Source of the DNA: Platanthera guangdongensis
Taxonomy: Eukaryota; Streptophyta; Magnoliopsida; Asparagales; Orchidaceae
Assembly (NCBI GenBank): GCA_039583875.1
Contig: CM077167.1
Coordinates: 145,965,010-146,029,009 of the forward strand
Length of the DNA: 64,000 nt
Direction: 5' to 3'
The notes under the pieces were generated by a model. It was not told the origin of the DNA, made no database searches, and saw only the letters and a list, made by a program, of their open reading frames with translations. The position numbers and the translations under genes are program-made. Each line of letters opens with the position of its first letter. Positions within the stretch are counted from its first letter, which is position 1. This document shows positions 20,353 through 32,710 of the stretch, in pieces.

Positions 20353-23325
20353 TTATTTCTTCTTCTTGGGCTCCTTGTGCTTCTCCTCTTTAGCTTTTTC
20401 ACCAGGCTGAGTGAACTTGATCTCCCTGTTTGGATTGGCTGCTTGTATCTTTGTGATTGTCATGTTAGCAGCTCCAATGATATTAAGGGAGGTAGCCCTT
20501 GGCACTACAACTTCTGAATGCAGTTTTATATAATCATCAACATTAAAGAATTTATTAGCTTTAGCAAACCTATTGAGTTCCTCCTTCATGTATTTAGACA
20601 TGGTTGAATATTGAGAAGGATCCTTTCCTTCAGCTTTTTCCATGTTGATCATGGATAGGCCAACCAACTCTTGGAATCTGGTCATCCTAGCAGTTGTAAC
20701 TGTTTTTGGATCTTCAAAAGGTACAGGAGGGGAGGTAGGTCTCTTTGGGCTTTCAGCTTTATGTTCAGTAATTTGTTGTTGTTGTTGATGATGCTATTGT
20801 TGATGTTGTTTGCCAGATGAATATTGCCACTGGTGGCTACTTCCTGAAGAAGAGGAGGACCTAACCTGATGTCTCTGATATGTTTGATACTGGGTAGTCC
20901 TCTGAGTTGAAGAACCTGAAGCACCAACAGCAGGTGGTGGAGGAGGAGGAGGATCCTTTCTAAATCTTTGAGGAGGAGGTGAGTACTTCCTGCTTTTCTT
21001 TCTTTCTTTATGCTGGTTCTTGGACAGCCACATCCATGTTGGCATGCCCTTGTATGGTGTGATTTTCTGCAGTATATAATATGGAGTGTCATTTGCTGGA
21101 TTTGGTTTTGGGGCAGGAGGTGGAGGAGCTTTTCTCTACTTAGAGACTTTCTTTTTAGGCTCATCATCAGAGTCCTCTTCATCATCAACCTCATCAGAAG
21201 ATCCTTGAGGAGTATCATATAAAGCATCAATGGCTTTTAGTACAGATTTATCAATAGGCTTTTCAGCCTGAGAAGGAGCTGGAGAAAGAATTGGAGCTGG
21301 AGCAGTAGAGCTATACACAACAGTGCTTTCAGCAACTGTTTTATTTTCTTCTTCTATATCAGCCATGATCAATGCATCAAGATCAGGTATTGGGTAGTCA
21401 TCCATAACGAAAGTGGGAACAGAAATGTCTCTGGGAGGGGATGAGATAATGGGGGAAGCAAATTTTGGTGGAGATGGAATAGCTGGAACCTCTGTTATAG
21501 CAAAACTAGCCTTTAGTTACTTGCCAACCTTGGGGCTTATTGGTAAGGTGTAAGGGACTATAGCCAAAGATGGCTTAATGCTGTCTTTTGGTAGAAAGTT
21601 CAAATGAACTGTATCAAACATGCTCAACAATTTCAACAGATCAACTGTGGAATTTATAATATAATCACAAATAGTGTCTATCTCAGCAATAACAGGCTCA
21701 TCCATATCAGTATATGATTCTATTAAATCTATAATGTCAGAAGGATCTGCATCTTCTGAAGAATCAGTCATGAAGGAATCAAGTTCTGCTTCTGCTACTG
21801 CTGCTTCTGCTGCTGCTTTTTTTGCTGCTGTTGCTTTTTCTGCTGCTGTTTCTGCTGTTCCTGCTGCTACATACACTGGAGCTTCTTCATCATGAAGCAT
21901 CTCTCCCTGACTGGTTGCAGAAGGGCCTGGAGCCAGTCCCCCAGAAGAAGAAGGGACAAGGGATAGAGCAGCAACTGTGGCAGAGAGATTTTTGAGGGAA
22001 GCAGTGAGAGGAGGTAGAGTAGTAGTGAAAAGATTTTGAAAAGTGGGAGAGATGAAAGCAAGCAGATCCTTAGCAATATCAGAGAAATTTAAATGTAGAG
22101 ATTCTGGAGCAGTGGAGGAGTAGGGATTGTGGTGACCACAATTTGAACAAACATAAAATGCACTAGACATATCTTGGTGGCTGTGGTCAGGTGCAGAAGA
22201 TGGAATTTACGTTGTGGGGATGGATTCTTGATGTGGGGATGATGGGGGAATCACCAGATTTAATGTGTGGGAGGAGATAAAGGTGTCATGATTTGTGGTG
22301 GTTAAATGAGGTAGAAGAGGGGATTGAGGTGGGGAGGGTTGTGGTGATTGGGAAGGAGAGTGGTGTATGGATTCCTGAATGGGAGAAGATGGGATTTCAG
22401 TTTATTGGATTAAGGTGGGATTTATTTGAGGAGAGGATGGAGGTGGAGAACGTGCAGGAGATGAAACTGGGGTAGAAATGTGAAGTGGTTATTGTTGGTG
22501 AGTTTGAGGAGAAGGAATGTTGGAGGTGGAGGGAGCCTCTTCTAGGGTTAGAGGAGCGGCTGTGACCGCTCTAGTGCTTTCAGAAGGCCTGGAGGAGGAA
22601 GAAGCCTTGGAGGGCTTGGTGATGTTCCTCTCCCACCTGCCAAAGAGGGCACAGGTGAGCCTCTTGGAGGCATTGATGAATATGGTCGGGGTGACCAGGG
22701 ATTCAGCAGCCTTTTCTTTAAGGAAGATTCCTAGAATCCTTCCAAAACAAACCTCGTTTTTAGTATTTTTCTTCTTAATCAGTTCAAACATGATTTGAGC
22801 TCAATTCACTATTTTCTTATTCACTACTGCACATATGACCAAGAATTGATGCCTGGTTATGTAATCATGGGCAGTGTTCTTGCCCAGCAATACTTTGCCC
22901 ACAACATCTGCTAGAAATTTATACTCGGTAGATAGATGTTTCTTCAGCAGTTTATTAGGGATTTCTCCAGAATAACCCATTTTATTCAACATATCATTAA
23001 ATTCTTAAATATCAATTTCCAGTTCCTTTGTACCATTGTTTAATCCAAATATTTCAGTCAGAATGGCGGGGGTAAGAGAGACAGCGTTACCCGATATTAT
23101 GCCGGTCATGGTATTTGGATCTGTGGTGGAGGAAGTATAGACCCACTCTCTGATTTCTGAACTAGCGAGCTTGATCATGGTGGTCATCAACTATTTCAAC
23201 TGATGTTCTTCAAGCAGTTTTAGAATATCCAGGAAGATTTGATCTGAGTGTTGAAATGATTCAAAGTCCACATCAAAGCCAGTATCAAACTTCATCGCTG
23301 CAAGACTTCCCGCTGGAATTGCCAT
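20353..23325 (-). pseudogene. S2 ORF3, conserved long protein after pol
   Basis: Homologue of S1 ORF3, about 991 codons from the ATG at 23325 to the stop at 20353. Every open piece (starts at 23190, 22992, 22791, 22170, 21405, 21045 and 20685) lies in one frame. Only stop codons break it, at about eight or more positions. Conserved blocks include GIISGNAVSLTPAILTEIF, INASKRLTCALFGRW, DTPYYIL and a C-terminal PVPFEDP...ARM. The middle is Pro/Ser-rich, then Ala/Glu-rich, with an acidic run before KKK, then a poly-Pro run and a Lys-rich C-terminus. No membrane segment is seen. Function unknown. Confidence 0.78.
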
Positions 23326-23718
23326 AGTGCACCTGCAAGAGAAAAACGAAGATCAAGTGCAAGGGAACTGAAAGCGCGGGACGGAGGTCGAAGAAAAACC
23401 TAGATATAAGATTTTTCGGAATATGAATCGACAAACTCCGATCCACAAAAAAAATAAATAATTCTTCGATCTGATATCGACAAAATAATTGGTAGTTAAA
23501 TAATTCGTCGAGCTCAGTCTGAAGATTTGAAAATATTTCGTCGAGCTCCGTTCGACGAAAGTTTTTCTGAAGCAGATTCGTCGATCTCCGTTCGACGAAA
23601 ACAACTTCACTCACAGAGAGTTTGTCGATCTTCGTTCGACGAATATCTCTAGAACATTTCCCAGTTCATCGAACTCTGTTTGACGAACTTTGAAAAATTC
23701 GTCGAGTGTAGACAGAAG
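23326..23718 (-). promoter_or_regulatory. S2 pol-ORF3 spacer with palindrome motifs
   Basis: Non-coding gap holding repeated TTCGTCGAGCTC and TTCGACGAA dyads (about 23460-23710), as in the S1 spacer. The minus-strand ORFs at 23285-23614 are shadows of the repeat. Confidence 0.5.
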
Positions 23719-24480
23719 TTAAATCAAAGCTTCTCCATTGATCATGCCCAGCTGATTTATAAAGAACAAGTGATTTCTTTCATCCTGGGATTTTGTGAAA
23801 ATATCTACTCTTTGTAAATCAGTATAGATATAGAGAAGTTTAATTTTGTTTTTGTCTTCACACTCTCTAATGAAATGATATCTAATGTTTATATGCTTAG
23901 TCTTACTGTGATGGACTGGATTCTGTACTATGGATATAGCACTTGTGTTAGAACATAAGAGAGTTGAATTATTTAAGTTGAACAATAGTCTAGGAGTTGC
24001 TTTTGAATCCACAACATCTGGGAACAACAACTGCCAGCTACAATATATTATGCTTCAGCAGTTGATGTGGACACAAACGATGTTTCTTGTAGAGCCAAGA
24101 TACTAATCTCATACCAAGGAACTGACAAGTTCCTAAGGTACTTTTCATGTCTATCCTGCATCCAGTAAAGTCAGCATCTGAATATCCAATTAAATCAAAT
24201 TCTGACTCAGTAGGATACCAGATACCTAAACTAGGACAACTCTTTATATATCTCAAAATTCTTTTTAGAAAAACTAGATGAGATTCTTTAGGATTCACTT
24301 GGAACCTAGCACAAAAACATATGGCAAACATTATGCCATGTCTACTTGCTGTAAGATATAGTAGGGACCCAACAATGCCCCTATATAATTTTTGATCAAC
24401 TGGTTTCCCATGTTCATCAGTGTCTATTACATCATTAGTAGCCATAGGTGTTTTCTTTGCTGAGGCATCAGCCATCCCAA
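23719..24480 (-). pseudogene. pol: S2 RNase H
   Basis: Two frames carry the copia RNase H: SLLYLTASRHGIMFAICF, DMKSTLGTCQFLG, then after a frameshift at about 24035 LLCSNTSAISIVQNP, KTKHINIRYHF and VDIFTKSQDE. It ends with GMINGEALI at 23719. Confidence 0.88.
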
Positions 24481-25240
24481 ACCTTTTAAGAAGCTCTTTA
24501 GCATATTTAGCCTGGGAGATGAAGATGTCATCAGATAGCTGCTTCTTGGAGATCAAGAAAGTAGGAGAGCTCACCCATGCTACTCATTTCAAACTTAGAA
24601 TGCATGAGATTAGAAAACCTCTTGCATAGTTTAGAATCAGTAGACCCAAATATAATGTCATCTACATATATATGTACTAACAATATGTTATCCTTATGGT
24701 GCCTAGTGAACAATGTTTTATCAATTATTCCTCTAGTGAATTTATGTTCTATCAGGAAGCTAGCTAGGGTATCATACCAAGCTCTTGGAGCGTGCTTTAG
24801 ACCATAAAGAGCTTTATGCAATTTAAAAACTCATGAGGGATGGGTTGGAGAGATAAAACCTGGAGGTTGTTCAACATAAACCTCTTCTTTCAGTACTCCA
24901 TTCAGGAAGGCACTCTTTACATCCATCTGATAAACTTTGAACTTTTTGTATGCAGCATAAGTAAGGAAGATCTTGATTTCTTCTAACCTTGCAACTGGTG
25001 CAGATGTTTGGTCATAGTCTATACTTTCTTCTTGCCTATAACCTTGGGCAATAAGCCTAGCCTTGTTCCTCACAATTACACCATGGGCATCTGGTTTATT
25101 TCTGTATACCCATTTAGTTCCAATGACTGGGTAGTGTTTGGGTCTTGGAACTAAATCTCAAACTCTACATCTCTCAAATTGGTTGAGTTCCTCTTGCATT
25201 GAAATGATCCAGTGGGGATCTTGCTCAGCATCTTTTATGG
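24481..25240 (-). pseudogene. pol: S2 reverse transcriptase
   Basis: Minus-strand blocks: [52 protein letters not shown] and YVDD at 24657-24668. A stop lies near 24830 and a frameshift near 24545, just after [10 protein letters not shown]. The RT core is otherwise readable. Confidence 0.9.
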
Positions 25241-26840
25241 ATTGAGGCTCAACTTGAGAGAGAAAACAGGCATGCATCACATCGTGGTTGAGTTGATGCC
25301 TTATCTGTACACCTGCTGATATGTCTCCAATCACTTGGGATCTAGGGTGATCTCTTAGTGTGACAAGATCAGTGGGTGGAGTTGGTTCAGCAACAGCATT
25401 TGGAATTAATTCCTCTTGTGGAATTATGTCTGCTGTTGAATGAAGTTCAGCCTGTTCCAAAGGTTCATCTTCACTGTCTTCATCAACTTGCGGAGGAGAA
25501 GGTGTTGTAACCTCTTGTGGAAGGTTTAATTCACCCATTTTCTCACACAAGTGAGGTACCTGAAAGGTGTTATTGGTAGAAATCTCTTTCTCCTTATAAG
25601 ACATGTTAGTTTCATCAAAGGTAACATGAATTGATTCTTCAATTTTTAAATAGGATTTGTTAAACACCCTATAAGCTTTGCTTACTTGGGAATATCCTAG
25701 AAAGATTCCCTCTTCAACCTTAGCTTCAAACTTTCTAATATATTTTTTTTGTTGTTATGTATATAACATATGCCGCCAAAAACTTTAAAATAGGTAATTT
25801 TAGGTTTCTTCCCTTTAAGCAATTCATAGGGAGTCCTATTCTTAAGTTTATGTATTAGGCTTCTATTCAGTACATATTTTGCTGTTCTTACAGCCTTTGC
25901 CAAAAAGGATAGGGGCATGTAAGCATCTGTAAGTAATATGTCTGCAGCTTCATTTAAGGTTTTGTTCTTCCTTTCAGCTACCCCATTTTGTTGGGGAGTT
26001 CTAGGAGCTGAGAAGCAGTGCCTGATACCTTCCTTCTCACAGAACTCATACATAAGAAGAGACTCAAACTCTGTACCATGATCACTTCTGATCAATGCAA
26101 TATGAGTAGAGTACTCAATCTGTATGGTCCTAAGAAAATCTGTAAGAACTTTGAATGTATCTGACTTAGATCTTAGAAAGAACACCCAAGTGAATCTTGA
26201 GAAGTCATCTACAATAACTAAAATATAGGATTTCCCTCATATGCTTTGTACAGCAATAGGTCCAAATAGGTCCATGTGTAGCAAGTATAAAATCCTAGGT
26301 GAATCACTTTTATTAACTGATTTAAAACTAGATTTAGTTTGCATGCCTAATTGACAAGCTCTGCAAAGGCCTTCCTTCTTGTCGGGACCAGAAGGTAAAC
26401 CTCTGAAAAGGCTGTCTTTAGATAGCCTAGTAATGTTTTTCATATTTATATGTCCTAGCCTTTTATGCCATAATTCATTTTGATTGCAAACACTGTTAAG
26501 CAGATAAATATCTGAATTGGCAGAATGAAAATCAACTAAGTATATGTTTCCTTGTCTATTTCCAATTAAAACATTTTATTTTTCTTTATTAGAAATAATA
26601 CAAGATGTTGAGTTAAAATGTACCTGATAACTTTCATCACATAATTGTCTTATAGAGATGAGGTTATGCTTGAGTCCACTTACATATGTCACCTTCTTGA
26701 AAGTGACTGCTCTAATCTTTACTTCTCCAAAGCCTTCAGACTGGCCACACTTTGAATCACCAAAGATAACCTTTGGACCCAGCTTGGACTTGTAGTTAAA
26801 TAAATTATCCTTGCTGCCAGTCATGTATTTGGAGCATCCA
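25241..26840 (-). pseudogene. pol: S2 protease and integrase
   Basis: Protease YLDSGCSKYMTG lies at about 26815-26850. The pre-integrase CRACQLG is at about 26350. The integrase has LLHMDLFGPIA, RSDHGTEFES and [11 protein letters not shown], so all three catalytic residues are intact. Stops occur near 26573, 26446 and 26234. A frameshift coincides with a run of eight T (plus strand, about 25743-25750), consistent with slippage. The acidic tail (25158-25667) ends near the RT. Confidence 0.87.
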
Positions 26841-27400
26841 CTGTCCAGATACGATTTTGATTATCTGCTGGACAGCCCTTTTCCTGCAATGAAAAGAGTT
26901 AGTTGTTCTTGACCCAGGTTACCTTGGGTCATTTATATTGTTGATAGGAGAAACTAGATATTATTGAAAATTCAGGTTGTGATTTATACTCTAAGGGATG
27001 ATACCTTCTAGGAGGAATTATCCAATCAGCTAGTGGATTAAAAGGTTTCCTAGATTTATTAGAATTACTGTTATAGTTACGAGTTTTATTAAGTCTTTCT
27101 GAGTTCGACGAAATGTTGTGAGTTCATCGACCAGAGTTCGACGAAATGGGATGAGATCGTCGATCTCTGCTCAGAGAATGAACGTATTCGTTTTTACGCC
27201 CCAAGTTCATCGATCTCTGCTCGACGAACCATACACAGTTCCTCGATCGCAGTAAGACAAATAATTATTATATTGATTTGTGTTCAGAGTTCTTCGAATT
27301 GAGTTCGACGAACTGGCCACATTTCGTCGATCTGAGTTTGACGAAATCTGCTGAACTTTGTTTTTATCTAAGGTTTTCTGATTTTGATTTTTCTTGTTTT
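26841..27400 (-). pseudogene. S2 gag-protease linker with palindrome motifs
   Basis: Between about 27100 and 27360 the DNA has repeated TTCGTCGATCTGAG and TTCGACGAAA dyads, as in the linker of S1. On the minus strand the Ser/Asn/Arg-rich part of the ORF that ends at 27207 lies within it. Stops follow before the protease. Confidence 0.65.
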
Positions 27401-28974
27401 TGTGTGTGATTTTAGGTTGATTGGGATTGTTATTATCTACATTTTCTTTACCCTTTTCAGACACAAACTTTATTGGTGTGGTTAATATATTCTTCTTGCG
27501 TATGGGGGGTAAACTTGATGATGCACCCAAGCCTAGTTTGCCATTCAGTCTGGCATTGACGGTGCTTGTGATGTCCATCAGCTTAAGGCTTCTCCCATTG
27601 ACAGATTCCTCAAGTTGTTTAGCCTCACATAGCTCTGTTTTTAAAGACTTAATTTGTTCATTAGCTAGAGTGAGTTCATCTTTTAGCTTAGTGTTTTCAG
27701 AAGTCAGACTTTCTTGATTAGCTAGTCTTTCCCTAAGTGTTTTGATTTCATTTTCAGAGTTTATTAAATCAATGCACATTGTCCTAAATTTACTTTTGAA
27801 ACTATCAAAATTATAGTCAAAAGATGAAAAATACCTGATTAGCTTCTGATTCTGAAGCTCCTTCATTGTCAGATGCATTCTCTTCATCTGGTTGACCTCT
27901 GGATGCATCAATGGCCATGAGGCAAACTTCTTTGGCCCTTGTCACTTCTTCCTCTTCACTGGAACTTGAAGATGTGGATTCATCTTCAGTGTCACTCCAA
28001 ATTTCAGCTACAAAGCCCTTCTCCTTCTTTTTGTATTTGCTGGAAGAAGGCCTTGAGCTTTGATGTCTTCTTCAGTCCTTCTCTCTTCTCCTTTCTTTCT
28101 TTTGATTCTCTGGACACTCTGAGATGAAATTTCTAGGTTTCCTGCTGCCAAAGCAAACTACTTCTTTAGTGGGAGTTTTGTCATACCTTGGCTTATCACC
28201 CTGTCTGGATAATTTTCTCCTGAAGTCTTTCCTTGCCATTTTGTAAAATCTTTTTGCAAGAAGACTCATTAGCTCTTCCTTCACTGTTGAGGCTTCAGTT
28301 TCTTCAACAACCTTGAATGCCAGATTGTGCTCTTTCCTTGCTGGTGGAGGAGTCCTTTGTTCAGCTGCTTCTCTGGACTTGATTAGCTGCTCATAGGACT
28401 TGAGCTTTCCCAATAGAGATTTAGTGGAAATCTCATTTAAGCTCCTGGCCTCCTTAATTGGCCAGATCCTTAAATTCCATGAGCTTCGGAAGCACATGAG
28501 GATTTTATCATTCACCTCAGTGAAGGTGATATCCTTGTCTACAACAGATTCTGCTTCATCCTTCTTGAAATTCTTATACTGAGATATGAGATTTGATCTT
28601 CTATCCTTCCTTCCATTAGTAGAGCCAGCCACCATTTGATTGAGAGAGTCCCAAATGGCCTTGGCTGATGTGCATTCAGTCACTCTTTAGAAAATGTTAT
28701 CTGATATTGTTTGGTCCAGAATGTTCATGGCCTTGCCATCAGCAACCTTGGCTTTCTTTTGAGCTTCAGTCCACTCAGGTGGTGGAACTGCATTAGTGCT
28801 TGAAGCTGCTGTAGACGTAGAGGCAGTTGCTTGAGGAGGACCTGTCAAAATAGTGTTGTAAATGTCCTCATCAATAAAATTCATATACATTTTTATTCTT
28901 GCCTTCCAGATGGCAAACCTATTTAGTTTGCACACTGGAGATCTGGTGCTTGCATAGTCTTTATTTTGTGCCAT
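27401..28974 (-). pseudogene. gag: S2 gag
   Basis: The ATG at 28974 gives MAQNKDYASTRSP, matching S1. A TAA at 28684-28686 falls where S1 has CAA. The body reads to 28072 with a Lys/Glu-rich part and the nucleocapsid motif CFGSRKPRNFISEC, in which the second Cys is Ser and the His is Asn, so zinc binding is lost. After a TGA, an acidic Ser-rich stretch, a frameshift near 27830 and a coiled coil (SENEIKTLRERLANQESL onward) follow. Confidence 0.87.
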
Positions 28975-29065
28975 GTTGTGAATATAATCCTAATAGAAAT
29001 AAAAAGTCAGATCTAACAAAGGATCTTTTGGTTCAATGGTTAGCTTGTACAACCAAAGGAAACTT

Positions 29066-29077
29066 GCTCTGATACCA
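29066..29077 (-). other. S2 primer-binding site
   Basis: TGGTATCAGAGC on the minus strand, complementary to the 3' end of plant initiator tRNA-Met and two bases from the LTR end. It would prime minus-strand cDNA. Confidence 0.85.
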
Positions 29078-29887
29078 ATTAAAAGTTAGGGCTAGATCCA
29101 ATATACTCTAGAGGGGGGGTGAATAGAGTATCTTGAAACTTTTAATGCTTTTTTCTGTAAATAAAAATTGGTCCTAAAGATAATCTACCACAGGCACAGC
29201 AAATATAAATTAACTATCACAAACACAGCAACCTAGATAGCACAGCCACAGCAAGAACAAAAGAAAAAGAAGGCAACCAGACAACACAAGAATTTTATAG
29301 TGGTTCCCCTAAACTTGGCTACATCCACTCTTCTACCCCCCTGCTAGGAATCCACTCAGGTTTTTGATCAGGTGACTGCCACCAATGAGTTTTTGATCAA
29401 GTGCTCAAAAACCAATCCCAAGTCTTTCGATCAGGTGACTTGCAACCAGGAATAAGTTTTGAAGGGAGTTAAAGAACCCTTTTTACAGTGGGGGTGAGAG
29501 AGTGATGATGTCTTCTCTTTCTCAAATACAGCTGAGAAGACTTAAGTGGATCTTTGATGTTAACAAAGTCTCCCCCTGAGATATTGATTTGTTCAGAAAG
29601 TTTGGAGCTTTACTTCAGGGTGAGTAGGTCTTCAATGTTTCAGCCTTGACCAGAAGGTATCCAGGAACTTCTTGACTGATAGAGTATTCGTTGTCCTCTG
29701 AAGAATCCTGGAATGAAGAGAGAAGAAGACTCTTGATTTTTGATTCATGTTCTTCTTCTTCTTCAGCTTGCTGTTGTTGGTTTTCTGGTCTGGGGCTTGT
29801 TCTTTTCACTGTTACTGTATGATTTCTTTTTCTATGTTTTGAATATTGCATGCTATCTCTTTTTTTTCAGGAGGAAGAAGAAAAATC

Positions 29888-29899
29888 CTTTTATATTTT
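29888..29899 (-). promoter_or_regulatory. S2 5' LTR candidate TATA box
   Basis: AAATATAAAAGG on the minus strand, about 250 bases downstream of the palindrome array and well inside the LTR. This fits a U3/R boundary, and the same box is in the other LTR. Start-site position is inferred. Confidence 0.5.
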
Positions 29900-30144
29900 C
29901 CTTGTAATATTGCTTCTGAATTTTGAATTCTTCAGCATTGATTACTGACGGCCTTGAGAATGTCGGCATTAAATGATTTCCCCAACTGTCCCATTGAAAC
30001 GCGGCAAGTAATAATCCTGATGAAAACTGTAATCAATGCTTGCTTCTAACGGTAATATTTAGAGAATATTTAAGCATTGCTAACTCAGGAATTATTGCAA
30101 TAAAATAAGGACAGAGGGAGGTAAATTTCCAAGTCTGGAACTGC

Positions 30145-30810
30145 ACAGAAATCGTCGAGCAGAGAACAGAATTCGTCGACCTGGGTCCAGAGTTCGTCGC
30201 GCTGAGAAGTTATGTTTGTCGACCAGATAATCTTTATTCGTCGAGCTGAGATCCAAGATCGTCGAACTAAGAACAGATAACTGTTTTCTCCAGAGCCTTG
30301 CCAATTCTGTGCATCAAGATCGTCGAGCTGAGATTCTAACTTCGTCGACTGAAGTTCAGTGAAATGTTTCTTGGACTTAAGAATGTAGAAGTAAAGTGTC
30401 CAGAAATCGTCGACCTGAGAATTAAGTTCGTCGACTTGAGAACTACTAACAGCTACTTGATACAACTTGTTAAGACTGTGGTATAAGTTCGTCGAGCTGA
30501 GAACATGAATTCGTCGACTGGAGTATGATTCTGGACTTAGAATGTTTTAGATGTTTCTGGACTTTAGAATGTTGATGTAGACCATCCAGAAATCGTCAAC
30601 CTAAGAACCAAATTCGTCGAGCTGATATTTTGACTTCGTCGACTGGGGTTCAGAGAAAGGAATTTTTAATTTGTAATGTTGATGTATAGTGTCCAGAGAT
30701 CGTCGACCTGAGAACCAAGTTCGTCGAGCTCAGCTCAGAGAATTTTCTCTGAGTTTGTCGAGCTGAGCACGACTTTCATTGACCTGAGTTCGACGAACGT
30801 CGAACTCATT
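30145..30810 (-). repeat. S2 5' LTR palindrome array
   Basis: Same TCGTCGA dyads as at 19325-19990, over about 660 bases in the upstream half of the LTR. Confidence 0.85.
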
Positions 30811-30994
30811 TTCTGAGTCTTTGAAATTTCTCTAAGTCCTGAGTCTTCTGCAGTCTGTTGATGGCTGGTCCATGTGGTGTTGACTCTAAGGACATGGCCT
30901 AGACTCTAGGACATAAACATGACCCTGACTATACATGTTGGGTCAAACATCCTAGTTTAATGAACCTAGCCCAAATACAACTAGGGATCCAACA

Positions 30995-31094
30995 AAGGGA
31001 AAGGCAGTGATGGAGTCCTATGCATCCCAGGCACAGTCCCAAGTCTACAACCTTGGCCTGCAGGAGGCCATTAAGCAGAGTGACGTCGTCACAG
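30995..31094 (+). pseudogene. gag: Gypsy-B gag, C-terminal end
   Basis: Resumes gag after the AAGGG duplication in the same frame (KGKAVMESYASQAQ, VYNLGLQEAIKQSDVVTG). Unspliced, it ends four codons on at TAA 31103-31105. The proposed exon ends at 31094. Confidence 0.8.
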
Positions 31095-31176
31095 GTACGA
31101 GTTAACTTATTGCATTATTTTGCTTAGGGTTATGGTATGCTTTGTATGTGGCTTGTGTGTGATACAATTGCCACAG
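31095..31176 (+). other. Gypsy-B proposed intron between gag and protease
   Basis: 82 bases starting GTACGAG after ACAG and ending TTGCCACAG. Joining the flanks gives DVVT then [15 protein letters not shown] in one frame. The unspliced frame hits TAA at 31103 and is also shifted by loss of one GT in a GT repeat. Matches Gypsy-A 16092-16184. Confidence 0.6.
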
Positions 31177-31660
31177 AATTTGTTATGATTCGAAACACGC
31201 CGGCGCGAGCACTATTTGATATAGGGGCTTTGCAGTCATTTTTGTCTAAGGACTTCGTAGCACGAATTGGAGTACCTAGTCAAGCAAAGACAGAGAGCGT
31301 CAGGGTGTTGTTGCCGAATGGTTGTTTGATGCTCGCGGATCGGGCTTGCGATGTGGCGGTTCAAATTGGAAGTCGGGAGTTTTGTTTAACCGCATCTGTA
31401 TTGCCAATATCGGAATTCGACGTGATCTTTGGTATGGACTGGCTCGCAAAGCAGCATGCCTTTATTGATTATAATGCCAAAGATATTACATTGGGCCAAA
31501 ATACCGAGCAGGAGACTAAGTTCGCAGGGATGCGAGGAGTGGGCAGGACCTTGATGTCTGCACTCCAAGTCGTCAAGGCTGTTCGGAAGGGCGCGGAGGT
31601 ATTCTTCATGCTAATTCAGGCTATTGAGCCAAAGGCCAGTGTGAGTGATGTTCTGGTTGT
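31177..31660 (+). pseudogene. pol: Gypsy-B aspartic protease
   Basis: [10 protein letters not shown] replaces the expected D-T-G by D-I-G, so catalysis is probably lost. [27 protein letters not shown] and ITLGQ follow. It is open and continuous with RT up to 32321. Confidence 0.88.
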
Positions 31661-32710
31661 CTCGGAGTTTGCAGATGTGTTCCCTAAGGATCTTCCTGGG
31701 CTACCACCCCAACGGGAGATCGACTTCACGATCGAGTTGGTGCCAGGTGTGAAACCTGTGGCCTGCTCGCCATATCGCATTGCGCCAAAGAAAATGGCTG
31801 AGTTGAAAATCCAATTGCAAGAGTTGTTGGAGCAGGGATATATATGCCCAAGTATGTCACCTTGGAGTGTACCTGTTCTGTTTGTGAAAAAGAAAGACGG
31901 CGGATTGCGGTTATGTATCGACTATCGCAAACTGAATAAGCTGACCGAGAAGAATAAGTATCTGATTCCCCGGATTGATGAGTTGTTCGATCAGCTGGTG
32001 GGATCAACCGTCTACTCGAAATTGGATTTGAAGTCTGGGTATTGCCATTTGAGGATACGGGAAGGAGACATTCCCAAGACCGCATTTGGAACACGTTACG
32101 GTCATTATGAGTTCACGGTAATGCCATTTGGGCTATGCAATGCGCCATTGGTATTCATGGATCTGATGCACCGAACGTTCCGAGAGTACCTGGACTTGTT
32201 CATGATTGTGTTCATTGACGATATTCTGGTGTACTCGAAATCTGAAACTGATCACGCAAACCACTTGTGGTTGGTGTTGCACACCTTGCGAAGTAATAAG
32301 CTCTATGCCAAGTTCTCGTAGTGCGAGTTTTGGCTATCGTCGGTGGCTTTCCTAGGCCATGTGGTAAGTGGAGAGGGCATTGCAGTGGATCCATCAAAGA
32401 TAAGGGCCATACAGGAGTGGCCGGTGTTGTCTTTGGTGGCCAAGGTCCGGAGCTTCCTTGGACTGGCGGGCTACTACAGACGGTTTGTTGAAAACTTCTC
32501 GCGAATTGCTTTGCCTCTGACCACACCGACGAGAAAGGCTCAGAAGTTCGTTTGGACGCCAGAGTGCGTGCGAGCTTTTGAAGAGCTGAAGAGTCGGTTG
32601 ACCACGGCACCTATGTTGACATCGACATGTAGTACCGATGGATACGAGATCTATATTAATGTTTCAGGAAGCGGCTTAGGTTGCGTTCTTCTGCAGTCAG
32701 GAAAGTGATT
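31661..32710 (+). pseudogene. pol: Gypsy-B reverse transcriptase
   Basis: Open from protease to TAG at 32319-32321, then in the same frame to 32708. Motifs: [59 protein letters not shown] at 32211-32222, [11 protein letters not shown] and CVRAFEELK. The RNase H start IYINVSGSG has Asn where Asp is expected. A one-base deletion near 32703 shifts the frame. Confidence 0.92.

Larger units (their letters stand above)
18262..30994 (-). mobile_element. Sirevirus S2 (Ty1/copia with third ORF)
   Basis: Full-length minus-strand element of about 12.7 kb flanked by AAGGG (18257-18261 and 30995-30999), with TG/CA ends. Same gene order as S1, with similar proteins but distinct LTRs of about 1.9 kb. It interrupts Gypsy-B gag. 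Gag-pol has several frameshifts and many stops; ORF3 has only stops. The two LTRs look about 95 percent identical by eye, so it is an old insertion. Confidence 0.93.
29080..30994 (-). repeat. S2 5' LTR
   Basis: 1915 bases ending AACA on the plus strand. Its inner end reads TAAAAG instead of TGAAAG, so the terminal dinucleotide has mutated. Candidate TATA box TATAAAAGG (minus) at about 29888-29897; palindrome array at 30145-30810. The ORFs at 29615-29851 and 30085-30465 are LTR shadows. Confidence 0.9.
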
